NCBI GenBank assembly: GCA_003280345.1
Contig: QCFB01000002.1
Location: 62,001-126,000 of the forward strand
Reading direction: 5' to 3'
DNA from: Prochlorococcus sp. AG-363-A16
GTDB lineage: Bacteria > Cyanobacteriota > Cyanobacteriia > PCC-6307 > Cyanobiaceae
Length of the DNA: 64,000 bases
Under the pieces are notes generated by a model. It did no database searches, was not told the DNA's origin, and worked only from the letters and a program-made list of their open reading frames with translations. The translations under genes were made by a program, and so were the position numbers. This document shows, in pieces, positions 33,370-43,909 of this stretch. How positions within the stretch are numbered: position 1 is the stretch's first letter; each line of letters begins with the position of its first letter.

Positions 33370-34052
33370 AGGGGGTCCAATGCAACAAGTCCATTTAATA
33401 ATGAAGGAGGCGAAGGCATTCGAGCCTGCAATCTAGGAAAAATCCAAAAGGCCAATGCATGCAAAGTAAGGACATAAACAAGTTCCTGAAGAACAACTAA
33501 AAAAATTGCCATCAATTGAACTTGCAAAAGGTCTGGGGTTAAAGGAATGTTTAAAAGTCCAACACAACGTTCCAACAAACCTGCTGCTGCCCTCGTAATA
33601 ACCACCCAAAGATTTTCCCCCACCAAAAGAGATAAAACGAAAACTCTCACAAGAAATCCAAGCGTACCGATAAAAGCCCCAATACTCCAACTGAACCACC
33701 AACTCAAACCTCTTTGCCAACTCCATCCCAACCAAAGCGCTAAAAGCCCATACGGGAACAAAACCAATGGTCCACGCACTGGCCCCATTAACACTATTAA
33801 AAGCAATACAGAAAGAGTGACTCCCTCACAACCACTGTATGAGCCTCGACGAACCTGTAATAAAGCCAAAGGTAATGGCAAAGCAAGCCGAAACAGAGCA
33901 CCTCCAAAAGGCAAGTAATAAAGAGCTATCCAAACCAGTGCTGAAGCTGAAGCCAAATATGAGGTCTCAACCATTCTTAGAGCCTCACGGCGGCTCATAG
34001 CCTTTTTACCTTTAGAGGGGTTTGTGACCAAGCGCTTAAGAGGCCTGATCAA
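33366..34052 (-). CDS. DUF2232 multi-TM membrane protein
   Basis: MRREALRMVETSYLASASALVWIALYYLPFGGALFRLALPLPLALL-type sequence; multi-TM. Confidence 0.7.
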   Translation of the reverse strand: MIRPLKRLVTNPSKGKKAMSRREALRMVETSYLASASALVWIALYYLPFGGALFRLALPLPLALLQVRRGSYSGCEGVTLSVLLLIVLMGPVRGPLVLFPYGLLALWLGWSWQRGLSWWFSWSIGAFIGTLGFLVRVFVLSLLVGENLWVVITRAAAGLLERCVGLLNIPLTPDLLQVQLMAIFLVVLQELVYVLTLHALAFWIFPRLQARMPSPPSLLNGLVALDPL

Positions 34053-34519
34053 CGTCTTGTCCTCCCGATTGGTATAGCTTGAAGAGAAGGCTTTTCTTCA
34101 ACACGCTCAATCTTCTCAACTTCAAAACGAACTCCAGCCTTTCTTAAGGCATTAGTAACTGTTTCAGCAGGCGCGGAAGGGTTTGCACCTGAAAGCTTAA
34201 TAGTGATTCGATAAGGCTGAGGAGTAAAAGGAACTATCGGTAAATCCAATCCTGATTTTTTTAAAGCATTTGCAGATCTAACAGGTTTGGTCTCCTTGGG
34301 ATTATTAATAGACTTGTCAGATGCTTTAGAAGGTTTTCGGCGAGTTGGTGGAATTTGTTTTTGAATATCTTCATCAGAAATAATACTTGGATCATCAAAA
34401 CTATTCGCAAGATTTTGACCTATTGGTGTCCCTGAACAAGACTGAAGTGTGAGCAAAGTAAGTGGAAGCAGCAGCAGAAAGAAGGGCCGAAAAGAAACAA
34501 TTAATCTCAAATAAAACAT
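34049..34519 (-). CDS. Hypothetical lipoprotein
   Basis: Lipobox LTLQSC; overlaps the neighbouring genes at start and stop. Confidence 0.65.
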   Translation of the reverse strand: MFYLRLIVSFRPFFLLLLPLTLLTLQSCSGTPIGQNLANSFDDPSIISDEDIQKQIPPTRRKPSKASDKSINNPKETKPVRSANALKKSGLDLPIVPFTPQPYRITIKLSGANPSAPAETVTNALRKAGVRFEVEKIERVEEKPSLQAIPIGRTRR

Positions 34520-37218
34520 TAGGCATCTCCAGGCTTAATTACCCTTACAGCGCTTGCCCTTAAGCGACCAGATTTTGTTGTTCTAGGTGGTTTTTTTACA
34601 GCCTTTTTCGTTTGTGTTTTAGTAGAGCTATTAGCAGCTCTTTTTGAAGTACTCTTTTTCCGTCCAACTGACTTCTTACTAGCAACCTTTTCTGCAAGCA
34701 ATTGCACCGCTTCTTCTAGCGTTATTTGATCTGCATTCTTACCTTCTGGCAAAGAAGCATTCAACTTTCCTTGCTTAACGTATAGCCCATAAGGCCCGTC
34801 ATAAACCTGAATAGTATCCTCACTCCCTTTAGGAATTCCAAGATCCTTCAGCGCAGTTCGTCCTCCTCGTCCTCGTTTTGGGATGGCCAATAACTCAAGC
34901 GCCCTTTTTAAATCAACCTCATAAACATCATCTTCACGTTTTAAGGAACGTGTGTCAGCTTTTTCTCCTTTTTCCTTATTCCATTTCACATAAGGTCCGA
35001 ATTGACCACTATGTGCCTCAATAGCCCCTCCCTCAGGATGTTCTCCTAATAGACGAGGGAGGCTCAAAAGCCTTAATGCTTCTTCAAGGGTTAGGTCTTC
35101 TGTTTTTATTCCCTTTGGGATTGAAGAGCGTCTAGGTTTTTCTTCCTTAGATTTTGCCTCACCTAGCTGAACAAAAGGTCCATATTGACCAAAGCGAAGA
35201 AAAACCTTCTCGCCTGTTTTGGGATCTTTCCCTAAATCTGAAGGCCCATTAAGAATTTGTGCCGCTTTTTCAAAGTCAAGATCACCGGGAGTTATGTCCA
35301 TAGGCAAATTGCCCTTAGCCTCTACCTCTTCTCCTTTCTCATTAGTCCTTTTCCCTTCCAACCAAGCACCATTTGAACCAATGCGAACTACACAAGGCAA
35401 ACCTTCAAGATCAACTTTCCGAAAAGCTTTACCATCAATATCACCTTCACGCTTCTGTACCAGGGTCTCAAGTCCCTTAGGACCCTTATAAAAACTTTCT
35501 AAATAAGGCAGCCACTTAACATTTCCAGCAGATATCTCATCAAGTGTTGACTCCATTCGAGCTGTAAAGCTTGTATCAACCAAATCTGGGAAATGCTCTT
35601 CTAATAAAGCCGTGACTGCAAAAGCTGTGAATGTAGGAGATAAAGAATGAGCATTTAAAGAGGCATATCCTCTATCAACAATCGTGCCAATAATGCTGGC
35701 ATAGGTAGAAGGCCTTCCAATTCCCTCCTTTTCAAGAACCTTGACAAGCGAGGCTTCGCTATATCGAGCAGGCGGTTTTGTTTGATGCCCCACAGCATCA
35801 ACTTGATTTAGGGAAGGCTCCTCTCCCACTTGGAGCGCTGGAAGGAGCACCTCCTGCCCTTCAAGAGCAGACTCAGGATCATCACTTCCTTCTACATAAG
35901 CCCGGAAAAAACCTGGGAATTCAATACTTTTTCCATTAGCTCGAAAAATCGCATCGCCAACACTTAGATCAATAGAAAGCATTGTTAAGCGAGCCTCTGC
36001 CATCTGACTGGCCACAGTGCGTTTCCAGATCAAATCGTATAAAGCCAGATCCCTTCCATTCAAACCTGTTTCATTGGGAGTCCTGAAGGTATCACCTGCA
36101 GGTCTTATTGCCTCATGAGCCTCTTGAGCATTTCGTGCTTTTGTACTGAACTGACGAGGCGTATTACTGAGATACTTTGAACCATATTTTGATTCAACAC
36201 AATTCCGAGCAGCTAAAATCGCCTGCTCGGAAAGATGGACTGAATCAGTTCGCATATATGTAATAAATCCTCGTTCATATAAACCCTGTGCACAGCGCAT
36301 AGTTTCTCTAGCAGAAAGTCGCAACTTTCGATTGGATTCTTGCTGGAGGGTACTTGTAGTAAAAGGTGGAACTGGTTTCCTGACGGTCGGTTTCTTATCA
36401 ACTGATTTGACTTGCCATTTAATTAAAGAAAGAGCTTCTGCAAGAGCTTTTGCATCATTTTCAGAAAGCAATCGAGTCTTGACATCTCTTTTAAGCTCCC
36501 CAGTCTTCTCATCAAAATCACTACCACTAGCAATCTTTTGACCTTCAAAGCTGGTTAGCCTTGCTTCAAAAGAATGATTACCAGTTTGAAGATTTGCCTT
36601 TAAATCCCAATAATTTGCACTTTTAAAAGCCCTGCGCTCTCTTTCACGTACCACAAGCAATCTTACAGAGACTGACTGAACACGTCCTGCTGAGAGTCCC
36701 CATGCAACTTTCTTCCAAAGTAAAGGTGAAAGGGTATACCCAACAAGACGGTCAAGGATCCTTCTCGTCTCTTGAGCATGAACCAATTCCATATCTAAAT
36801 CTCTCGTTTGCTTTAACGCCTTAGAAATTGCATCTTTAGTAATTTCATGAAAAACCATCCTTTTAACTGGCACTTTTGGCTTCAACAACTCCAATAAATG
36901 CCAACTAATGCTTTCACCTTCTCTATCTTCATCAGTCGCTAGCAAAAGCTGGCTTGAGACTTTCAAAGCAGACTTCAGCTCCTTAACTATCTTCTTTTTG
37001 TCCTTCGGAATCACATACAAAGGATCAAAATCATCCGAAGTATTAACTCCAAGCCTCGACCATTTCTCCTTCTTCAGAGCAGCAGGTATCTCACTGGCTC
37101 CATTTGGGAGGTCTCTTACATGCCCCATGGAGGCAATAACTTCAAAGTCCTTAGGAAGGAAACCCCTGATGGTTCTTGCCTTTGTAGGACTCTCGACGAT
37201 TACAAGAGTGTGAGTCAC
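34519..37218 (-). CDS. topA: DNA topoisomerase I with lysine-rich tail
   Basis: LVIVESPTKARTI, ATDEDREGESISWHL, ITYMRTDSVHLS, GRPSTYASIIGTIVDRGY. Confidence 0.96.
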   Translation of the reverse strand: MTHTLVIVESPTKARTIRGFLPKDFEVIASMGHVRDLPNGASEIPAALKKEKWSRLGVNTSDDFDPLYVIPKDKKKIVKELKSALKVSSQLLLATDEDREGESISWHLLELLKPKVPVKRMVFHEITKDAISKALKQTRDLDMELVHAQETRRILDRLVGYTLSPLLWKKVAWGLSAGRVQSVSVRLLVVRERERRAFKSANYWDLKANLQTGNHSFEARLTSFEGQKIASGSDFDEKTGELKRDVKTRLLSENDAKALAEALSLIKWQVKSVDKKPTVRKPVPPFTTSTLQQESNRKLRLSARETMRCAQGLYERGFITYMRTDSVHLSEQAILAARNCVESKYGSKYLSNTPRQFSTKARNAQEAHEAIRPAGDTFRTPNETGLNGRDLALYDLIWKRTVASQMAEARLTMLSIDLSVGDAIFRANGKSIEFPGFFRAYVEGSDDPESALEGQEVLLPALQVGEEPSLNQVDAVGHQTKPPARYSEASLVKVLEKEGIGRPSTYASIIGTIVDRGYASLNAHSLSPTFTAFAVTALLEEHFPDLVDTSFTARMESTLDEISAGNVKWLPYLESFYKGPKGLETLVQKREGDIDGKAFRKVDLEGLPCVVRIGSNGAWLEGKRTNEKGEEVEAKGNLPMDITPGDLDFEKAAQILNGPSDLGKDPKTGEKVFLRFGQYGPFVQLGEAKSKEEKPRRSSIPKGIKTEDLTLEEALRLLSLPRLLGEHPEGGAIEAHSGQFGPYVKWNKEKGEKADTRSLKREDDVYEVDLKRALELLAIPKRGRGGRTALKDLGIPKGSEDTIQVYDGPYGLYVKQGKLNASLPEGKNADQITLEEAVQLLAEKVASKKSVGRKKSTSKRAANSSTKTQTKKAVKKPPRTTKSGRLRASAVRVIKPGDA

Positions 37219-37352
37219 AAGATGAGCATATACATTGAACCTCTATTCCTATCTATCGCACCCGCAGGCGGACTGCATAGATGTTGGTCATATCTAGAGC
37301 CAAATTAGTAACGCAGCTAAAGTTATAAGAATTGGATTGAGACGGCAAAAAC

Positions 37353-38924
37353 ATGCCACAAATGGGAGCACTTATTTTCGCTACCCAAGCCATGGCTGCT
37401 CCTGAAGAGCTGCTAAACATCGCATTAAATGCAGGAGCTATCGCACCTGAAGGAGCCGTTCTCCTGGCGATGCTGGGCACATTAATAGTTGACCTTGCAG
37501 GCGAAAAAGCAGCTGCGAAATGGTCACCACCGATTTGTTATGCAGGCCTAGGGACAGCTTTGGCCCTTCTTGCAATGCAATGGAATGGTCCAATTGAATC
37601 ATCATTCTTAGGTTCATTCCTTGCAGATAACCTTGCGATTGCTTTTAGAGCTGTAGTGGCTCTTTCAACTCTGCTTTCACTGTTGATTAGCTGGCGCTAT
37701 GCAGAACAAAGTGGAAGTCCAATTGGTGAATATGCTTCCATTCTTCTTGCCGCAACCCTTGGAGCAATGCTCCTATGTGGAGCAACAGATCTTGTAAGTG
37801 TTTTCGTATCACTTGAAACTCTTTCAGTTGCTAGCTACTTACTTGCTGGATACATGAAAAGAGATGCTCGAAGTTCAGAAGCCGCTCTTAAATATTTATT
37901 AGTTGGTTCAGCCGCTGCAGCTGTCTTTTTGTATGGAGCATCCCTCCTTTATGGAATAAGTGGAACTACAAATCTTCAAATCATTGGTGTTGCCCTTCTA
38001 ACAAGTCCCACTCCAATAGCGGCCCTAGCCCTTGTTTTCATCCTCGCAACAGTGGCTTTCAAGATAGCCGCCGTACCTTTCCATCAATGGACTCCTGATG
38101 TTTACGAGGGCTCACCAACCCCTGTAGTTGCATTCCTCTCTGTAGGGTCTAAAGCCGCAGGATTTGCTCTAGCAGTAAGGCTATTGGTTGGTTGCTTTAG
38201 TGCTTTTGACAATCAATGGAAATTACTTTTCACAGTGCTTGCGGTGCTGAGTATGAGTCTTGGGAATGTTGTTGCTCTTGCGCAAACATCTATGAAGCGA
38301 ATGCTTGCCTATAGCTCTATAGGGCAGGCAGGGTTTGTAATGATTGGACTTGTGTGCGGGACAGAAGACGGCTTCGCAGCGATGGTTCTCTACATGGCCG
38401 CGTACTTATTTATGAACCTTGGTGCTTTCGCCTGCATAATCCTCTTCTCAATTCGTACAGGAAGTGATCGGATTTCTGATTACGCTGGCCTTTACCAAAA
38501 AGACCCTTTAATCACACTAGGGCTAAGTCTTTGCCTTCTTTCACTTGGAGGAATCCCTCCAATGCTTGGATTTTTTGGAAAAATTTATCTATTTTTTGCA
38601 GGATGGGCAGACCAACAATACCTTCTTGTAATTGTTGGGTTAGTTACCTCTGTGATTTCAATCTATTACTACATTTCTGTCATCAAAATGATGGTAGTGA
38701 AAGAACCTCAAGAAGCTTCCGAAGTAGTCAAAGCTTATCCATCGATTCAATGGAAAACTATTGGGCTCCCTCCTCTCAGAGTGGCGCTAATTACATGTGT
38801 TTTGGCGACTGCAATTGGAGGTGTTCTATCTAACCCACTCTTCCAATGGGCTAACACCGCTGTAGCAGGAACACCACTCCTTCAAGAAGCAATTGCTCTA
38901 AAAGGAACAGGAGCACTAGGTTAA
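37353..38924 (+). CDS. ndhB: NAD(P)H-quinone oxidoreductase subunit 2
   Basis: [57 protein letters not shown]. Confidence 0.95.
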   Translation: MPQMGALIFATQAMAAPEELLNIALNAGAIAPEGAVLLAMLGTLIVDLAGEKAAAKWSPPICYAGLGTALALLAMQWNGPIESSFLGSFLADNLAIAFRAVVALSTLLSLLISWRYAEQSGSPIGEYASILLAATLGAMLLCGATDLVSVFVSLETLSVASYLLAGYMKRDARSSEAALKYLLVGSAAAAVFLYGASLLYGISGTTNLQIIGVALLTSPTPIAALALVFILATVAFKIAAVPFHQWTPDVYEGSPTPVVAFLSVGSKAAGFALAVRLLVGCFSAFDNQWKLLFTVLAVLSMSLGNVVALAQTSMKRMLAYSSIGQAGFVMIGLVCGTEDGFAAMVLYMAAYLFMNLGAFACIILFSIRTGSDRISDYAGLYQKDPLITLGLSLCLLSLGGIPPMLGFFGKIYLFFAGWADQQYLLVIVGLVTSVISIYYYISVIKMMVVKEPQEASEVVKAYPSIQWKTIGLPPLRVALITCVLATAIGGVLSNPLFQWANTAVAGTPLLQEAIALKGTGALG

Positions 38925-38940
38925 AAACAAATCCTTCAAT

Positions 38941-39621
38941 ATGGCAGTTGCAAAACTCACTAATGTGAGCAAGGTTTACGGAGAGGGCTCTCTAATAGTC
39001 AAAGCCTTAGACCAACTCAATTTAGAAGTAAACAAGGAAGACTACCTTGCTGTTATGGGAGCAAGTGGTTCTGGAAAAAGTACTGCAATGAACATTTTGG
39101 GATGCCTAGATCGTCCATCCCATGGGAGTTATGAGCTCAACGGTCAAGCCATTGAAGGCCTAGATGATGATTCACTTGCAGATCTTCGCAATCAAGAGCT
39201 TGGCTTTGTTTTTCAACAATTTCACTTACTTCCTGAAGCTTCAGCTCTTGAAAACGTAATGCTTCCCATGATCTATGCAGGTGTGCCTATAGCAGAGCGG
39301 ACACAAAAAGCTCAGATTGCATTAAAGAGAGTAGGCCTTGCTGACAGAATAAAAAATCGCCCTAATCAGCTGTCAGGAGGGCAGCAACAACGTGTAGCCA
39401 TAGCTAGAGCAATTATTAACCAACCTGCTTTACTCCTAGCAGACGAACCAACTGGTGCACTGGATTCAAAAACCACAGAAGATGTTTTAAATCTCTTCGA
39501 TGAGCTTCACAAACAAGGCATAACAATTGTGCTTGTGACTCACGAAGATGATGTTGCCAAAAGGGCCAAGAAAATAGCTCGTTTTAAAGATGGAAAAGTT
39601 GTTGAATTAGAAAACAAATAA
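38941..39621 (+). CDS. ABC transporter ATP-binding protein (MacB/LolD/DevA-like)
   Basis: [50 protein letters not shown]. Confidence 0.92.
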   Translation: MAVAKLTNVSKVYGEGSLIVKALDQLNLEVNKEDYLAVMGASGSGKSTAMNILGCLDRPSHGSYELNGQAIEGLDDDSLADLRNQELGFVFQQFHLLPEASALENVMLPMIYAGVPIAERTQKAQIALKRVGLADRIKNRPNQLSGGQQQRVAIARAIINQPALLLADEPTGALDSKTTEDVLNLFDELHKQGITIVLVTHEDDVAKRAKKIARFKDGKVVELENK

Positions 39622-39640
39622 ATAAAAACTCCAAAACAAC

Positions 39641-40543
39641 TTATGCCCATCTAGTCCAAAGAGTTTTGTCAGCCCCGTTCCTAAGCTTTAAAGCACCATC
39701 AAAGTTCAATCCCTCAATCTCAAATTTTTTTCCGGTGATTGAATCTTTTACTTCAGTAGCCCAAAGGCGACGTTCTGCCTCTTTGCAAACTAAGCCTTCC
39801 TTGCCTAGAAGATCAATTGCCCGCTCAAAAGCAACAAGTGCTTCAGCCGCCCAAAAAGCCTGGCAAAATTGACGTGACTTACAAATATCTCCTAACGCAA
39901 TACCCTCTTGGGGAACATTATTACTTACATTCAAACCTAAACCTATGCGAGCAAGTTGTAGATTTTCCCCTCGATAAATCAACCTTGGCAGGAAGCCCGC
40001 TAACTTTTTATTTCCCACCATTAAGTCATTAGGCCATTTAATTCGAACAGGCACATAAATCTTTTCAAGCCTTTCAGCTAATGCGACAGCTACTGCTAAT
40101 CCAAGCAACTCGGAAGAACAACTAACCACAGAAGAAGGGAGAGCGGCACTTATCCAAACCCCACCAAATGGAGACTGCCAAGACCTACCTCTCTGTCCAA
40201 TGCCTTGAGTTTGTCTAGAGGCAACAATCGCTCTGGGTTTATTACCAATTAATGGCTTAATTTTTAACCATTTCGAAAGTTCTCTCTCAGTACTTGCACA
40301 TACAGGCTTCCAACGCAGATTCCAGACGATTTTACTTAAAGAGTTGATTCGCAAATGATAAGCTATTGCAGCAGCCCCTGTCCATGGTTGAAAACTTTTA
40401 AATCTTGAAACCTCACAAAGAGAAGAATACTTTCTAGGTAAAATTGCAGCAAAGCGACTTTCACTAAACTGCTCCTTGCCAAGAGGAGTAATCATAAATA
40501 CTTTTGACCCATTCATATTATCAATAAACAACAGAACTATCAA
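39641..40543 (-). CDS. birA: Biotin-[acetyl-CoA-carboxylase] ligase
   Basis: ASRQTQGIGQRGRSWQSPFGGVWISAAL, RIKWPNDLMVGNKKLAGFL. Confidence 0.88.
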   Translation of the reverse strand: MIVLLFIDNMNGSKVFMITPLGKEQFSESRFAAILPRKYSSLCEVSRFKSFQPWTGAAAIAYHLRINSLSKIVWNLRWKPVCASTERELSKWLKIKPLIGNKPRAIVASRQTQGIGQRGRSWQSPFGGVWISAALPSSVVSCSSELLGLAVAVALAERLEKIYVPVRIKWPNDLMVGNKKLAGFLPRLIYRGENLQLARIGLGLNVSNNVPQEGIALGDICKSRQFCQAFWAAEALVAFERAIDLLGKEGLVCKEAERRLWATEVKDSITGKKFEIEGLNFDGALKLRNGADKTLWTRWA

Positions 40544-40603
40544 TGTAAATTAAACGTTTAAATCTATACATACAAGAGAAACTCTAAGCAGTAACTTGTA
40601 TTA

Positions 40604-41419
40604 CTAAAGGCTATCCATACTTCGCTTTAACTCCTCAAGGTCAGCATCTACTTCTGCAACTTTTACCTTTTCCACTTCATTGGAAGAACTAGCAATGATC
40701 TCTTTCTTGGACTTTCGTCCTGCGACAGGAAGAGCCACTGCTTCTGCTCCACCTTTCAATCTCATTCGAAGTTCATTTAATTCTTCATCAACATCATCAC
40801 CCCCTTCAAGGGCCGCAAACTGGCTCTCTAAATCTGCACCGGCAAGTTCTGCTGCAGCTTGACTTGAAGCTTCAAGAGCTTGAACCTTATCCTCCATGCG
40901 ATCGAAAGCTGCCATTGCAGAATTGGCCCCCATATTGCCAACTGCGCTTTGAAGCTGTTGCTGAGCCTGAGCAGCTTGAGCCCTAGCTTTAAGCATGTCT
41001 TTCTTAGTTTTTGCTTCAGCAATCTTCCCTTCAAGAGCAACAAGGCTTCTTTTGAGCATCTCCACTTGTCCCTCTTGTGCCTGTAGCTGATTAGTAAGAG
41101 CCGCAAAAGATTCCTGAAAAGTCTTTCTACGAGATAAAGCCTCCCGAGCAAGTTCCTCTTCTCCTTTCTGCAGAGCAAGCTCTGCTCGTTCATACCAAGT
41201 TTTCACTTGAACATTGGCCTGATCAGCCTGGCTGCGAAGTCTTTTTTGACTAGAAATTGCCATGGCTACTGCTTGACGAAGCTTGACTAAATCAGCCTGC
41301 ATGTCAGAGACAGACTGCTCAAGAATCTTCACAGGATCCTCAGCCTTACTCACAAGATCGTTGAGATTGGCTCGAAATAAGCGACTCAACCTGTCTAGTA
41401 ATCCCATCGAGACGTTCAA
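40604..41419 (-). CDS. PspA/IM30 family protein (Vipp1-like)
   Basis: GLLDRLSRLFRANLNDLVSKAEDPVKILEQSVSDMQADLVKLRQAVA. Confidence 0.92.
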   Translation of the reverse strand: MNVSMGLLDRLSRLFRANLNDLVSKAEDPVKILEQSVSDMQADLVKLRQAVAMAISSQKRLRSQADQANVQVKTWYERAELALQKGEEELAREALSRRKTFQESFAALTNQLQAQEGQVEMLKRSLVALEGKIAEAKTKKDMLKARAQAAQAQQQLQSAVGNMGANSAMAAFDRMEDKVQALEASSQAAAELAGADLESQFAALEGGDDVDEELNELRMRLKGGAEAVALPVAGRKSKKEIIASSSNEVEKVKVAEVDADLEELKRSMDSL

Positions 41420-41470
41420 TATGTCCTAAAGAGGCTAGCTAGATCAGAAAAAAACTCCATATAGAGTGAT

Positions 41471-42025
41471 GTGATGGTTCAGCAAAATAACCAAGGGAAA
41501 AACCGTATTAAGCAAGGAGGAATCCTTCGAGAGTCGCTTCCTGAAAAAGCTTCATCACTGGCAAGCTGCCTGGACGACTTGAAAACTAAATGGCAAAAGA
41601 AGCCAGGCATAGCAGGCCTTTGGCAGGATTGGCCAATAGTTGCAGGATCGCAACTAGCTAAAAACTGCCGTCCACTAAGCTTTCATCGTGGAGTTCTGGT
41701 CGTCGGAGCAAGCCACCCTCAATGGCTCCAAGCACTTCAATACAACCGTTCACAATTAATAGCCTCACTGAGAGCAGCAGGACACAAAATTCGAGATCTT
41801 CGAATTCAGAAATACCACCCAAGCAAAACCAAACATGAAGAAAGCCTGGAAAGTATCTGGGCACGGCACCCAAGCAGAATTGATGTTCATGGGTTAACAA
41901 CCTGCAACCTTTGTGGAAGCCCTGCCCCAACAGGAGAAATGGCCCTATGGGGAAAATGCGGATTTTGTAAACGCAAAAATATTTCTACATACCCAACAAA
42001 AACAAAGTTTGGAGAAAGTCCTTAA
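41471..42025 (+). CDS. DUF721 (DciA-like) protein with possible C-terminal zinc motif
   Basis: LQALQYNRSQLIASLRAAGHKIRDLRIQ; CNLCGSPAPTGEMALWGKCGFC. Confidence 0.7.
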   Translation: MMVQQNNQGKNRIKQGGILRESLPEKASSLASCLDDLKTKWQKKPGIAGLWQDWPIVAGSQLAKNCRPLSFHRGVLVVGASHPQWLQALQYNRSQLIASLRAAGHKIRDLRIQKYHPSKTKHEESLESIWARHPSRIDVHGLTTCNLCGSPAPTGEMALWGKCGFCKRKNISTYPTKTKFGESP

Positions 42026-42059
42026 GAATGGGAACCTTTCTCCAAAGCACTCCAAAGCA

Positions 42060-43889
42060 TCAAAAACGCTCTGGGCGAGGATCTCTCCAATTAGGACGTA
42101 TTCCACCACTTTCGACAATTTGATTTGCCCTCTCCTCAAGCAAGTACCTATTCAATCGCCAAACCTTATATATTCCGAATTGGCCAAGAATTTCTGGCTG
42201 TAATCCAAGCCAATAAGAACGTTTAGCCGTTTTTTGATCAATGACCACTAATGCAGTGCTGATCCCTTTTGGAGAATCAATAGGCCTACCAATCCAGCCT
42301 TGTCTTTTCTCGGCTCTCAATCGATCTACAAGATTTACTAATGCGCCTGATGATCGCCCTTCATAAACAACAACCTGCTTGGTATAAAAGTGCATAGAGG
42401 GCTTCATCGCTCCAACCATCACCAATGGTTCCAAGGGCTTTTGTGACTCAACAAGCAACTGAGCCGCTTGACGCAAAGGCAACTGTCTCAACTTATCTGC
42501 CAAGCCAAACATTGGAACTAAAACAAGTAACTGGAAAAAAACCACTGGCCCCTGCATTACCAAAAGCCTTCCTGGCCACTTAGTTGAGGCGTACAAAAGG
42601 CCAGAAAATGCAGAGGCACTTAAACAGAAAGCGCCAATCAATAGGAGTCTGCTTTGAAGCAGCTCTGCTCCAAAGTTAGGAATTTCAGGGTCCTTAATCG
42701 ACAGAAGCCAAAAGGGCGAAAACCACAAAACCAACGAGAGTACTAATGCCAAAAAAGCTGATCCACCCCATCCAATCAACAACCCAAGATCCCTATCAGA
42801 GACTCTTGAACGGTTTACAGCAAAAGCGATCAAGATTGCAGCCGCAGGTGTTGCAGGGAGCCAATAACTGGGAAGCTTGGTAGCAGAGCATGTAAAAAGC
42901 ACAAAAACCGAAATCAACCAGCAAGCTGCAAAAACAGTAAGAGATTCTTCTGGCAACTTCTTCTCGCTTCCATCCCGCCACCAAGTCGGAAAAGCTCTTA
43001 AAAGGCCAAGAATTAACAAAGGTGTAAAAGGCAGAGAAGCAATCACAAGAACTAGACAAAAAAACCACCAAGGCTCCTGATGACTATTAACTACAGAGGT
43101 AAACCTCTGAAAATTGTGATATCCAAAAAAACTATTCCAAAAAGGCTTTCCCTCTACAACAAGCTCAATTAAATACCAAGGCAAACTTATAAGAGCTGTT
43201 ATCCCTATTCCAGCAATAGGACGCAAACGTCGAAATAAAGAAGCGAAGTCAACTTGCTGCCAACCAAACAAAACAAGAATCATTCCCATCAGCACAACTG
43301 CTACAGGACCTTTAGTTAATACCGCTAACCCCAAAACAGCCCAAGCAGACCACCAAGACTGCTTGGCAGGATTCGCATAACACCTCCACTGAAGCAAAAG
43401 GCTTACTCCCAAAGTGCTGCAAAGCAAAGAATCACTTACTGCAGTTCGGCTCCAAATCATTACAAGCGGAGACAACGCAAAAGCCAATGCAGTCACTACA
43501 GCCGTTCTACGTGGAAAAACATCTTCCTTCTGAGGCCATCGCATGACCGTGTCACCCAACAAAATCATCATCCACACAGAGGCCAGTGAGGAAGGAAGGC
43601 GAGCAGACCACGTTCCAAGAGGGTCCCAAACTTCTTGACCTGGCAACGAATACCCCAAACCCATCAACCAATAGATCAAAGGAGGTTTATCAAAACGCGG
43701 AAGTCCATTCACCCTTGGAGTAATCCAATCACCAGTAACGGCCATCGCACGGCCTGCTGCCGCAAATAAAGGCGGGGTTTCATCTACCAATCCTGTAGCC
43801 CCTAACTGCCAAACACAAAGTGCCATACCAATAGCCAGTATCAGCAAAAGGCCTCTTAAATGCTGGCGTCGGGATACAAGCAATTTCAC
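42060..43889 (-). CDS. ArnT/PMT-like GT-C family glycosyltransferase
   Basis: GLVDETPPLFAAAGRAMAVTGDWITPRVNGLPRFDKPPLIYWLMG; 10+ TM helices. Confidence 0.85.
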   Translation of the reverse strand: MKLLVSRRQHLRGLLLILAIGMALCVWQLGATGLVDETPPLFAAAGRAMAVTGDWITPRVNGLPRFDKPPLIYWLMGLGYSLPGQEVWDPLGTWSARLPSSLASVWMMILLGDTVMRWPQKEDVFPRRTAVVTALAFALSPLVMIWSRTAVSDSLLCSTLGVSLLLQWRCYANPAKQSWWSAWAVLGLAVLTKGPVAVVLMGMILVLFGWQQVDFASLFRRLRPIAGIGITALISLPWYLIELVVEGKPFWNSFFGYHNFQRFTSVVNSHQEPWWFFCLVLVIASLPFTPLLILGLLRAFPTWWRDGSEKKLPEESLTVFAACWLISVFVLFTCSATKLPSYWLPATPAAAILIAFAVNRSRVSDRDLGLLIGWGGSAFLALVLSLVLWFSPFWLLSIKDPEIPNFGAELLQSRLLLIGAFCLSASAFSGLLYASTKWPGRLLVMQGPVVFFQLLVLVPMFGLADKLRQLPLRQAAQLLVESQKPLEPLVMVGAMKPSMHFYTKQVVVYEGRSSGALVNLVDRLRAEKRQGWIGRPIDSPKGISTALVVIDQKTAKRSYWLGLQPEILGQFGIYKVWRLNRYLLEERANQIVESGGIRPNWRDPRPERF

Positions 43890-43909
43890 TTAAGTCGTCG
43901 CCACATCAA

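Noticed and set aside
35219-35491. 90-aa plus-strand ORF inside topA
   Set aside because: Antisense to a conserved topA region; serine/proline-rich shadow translation.
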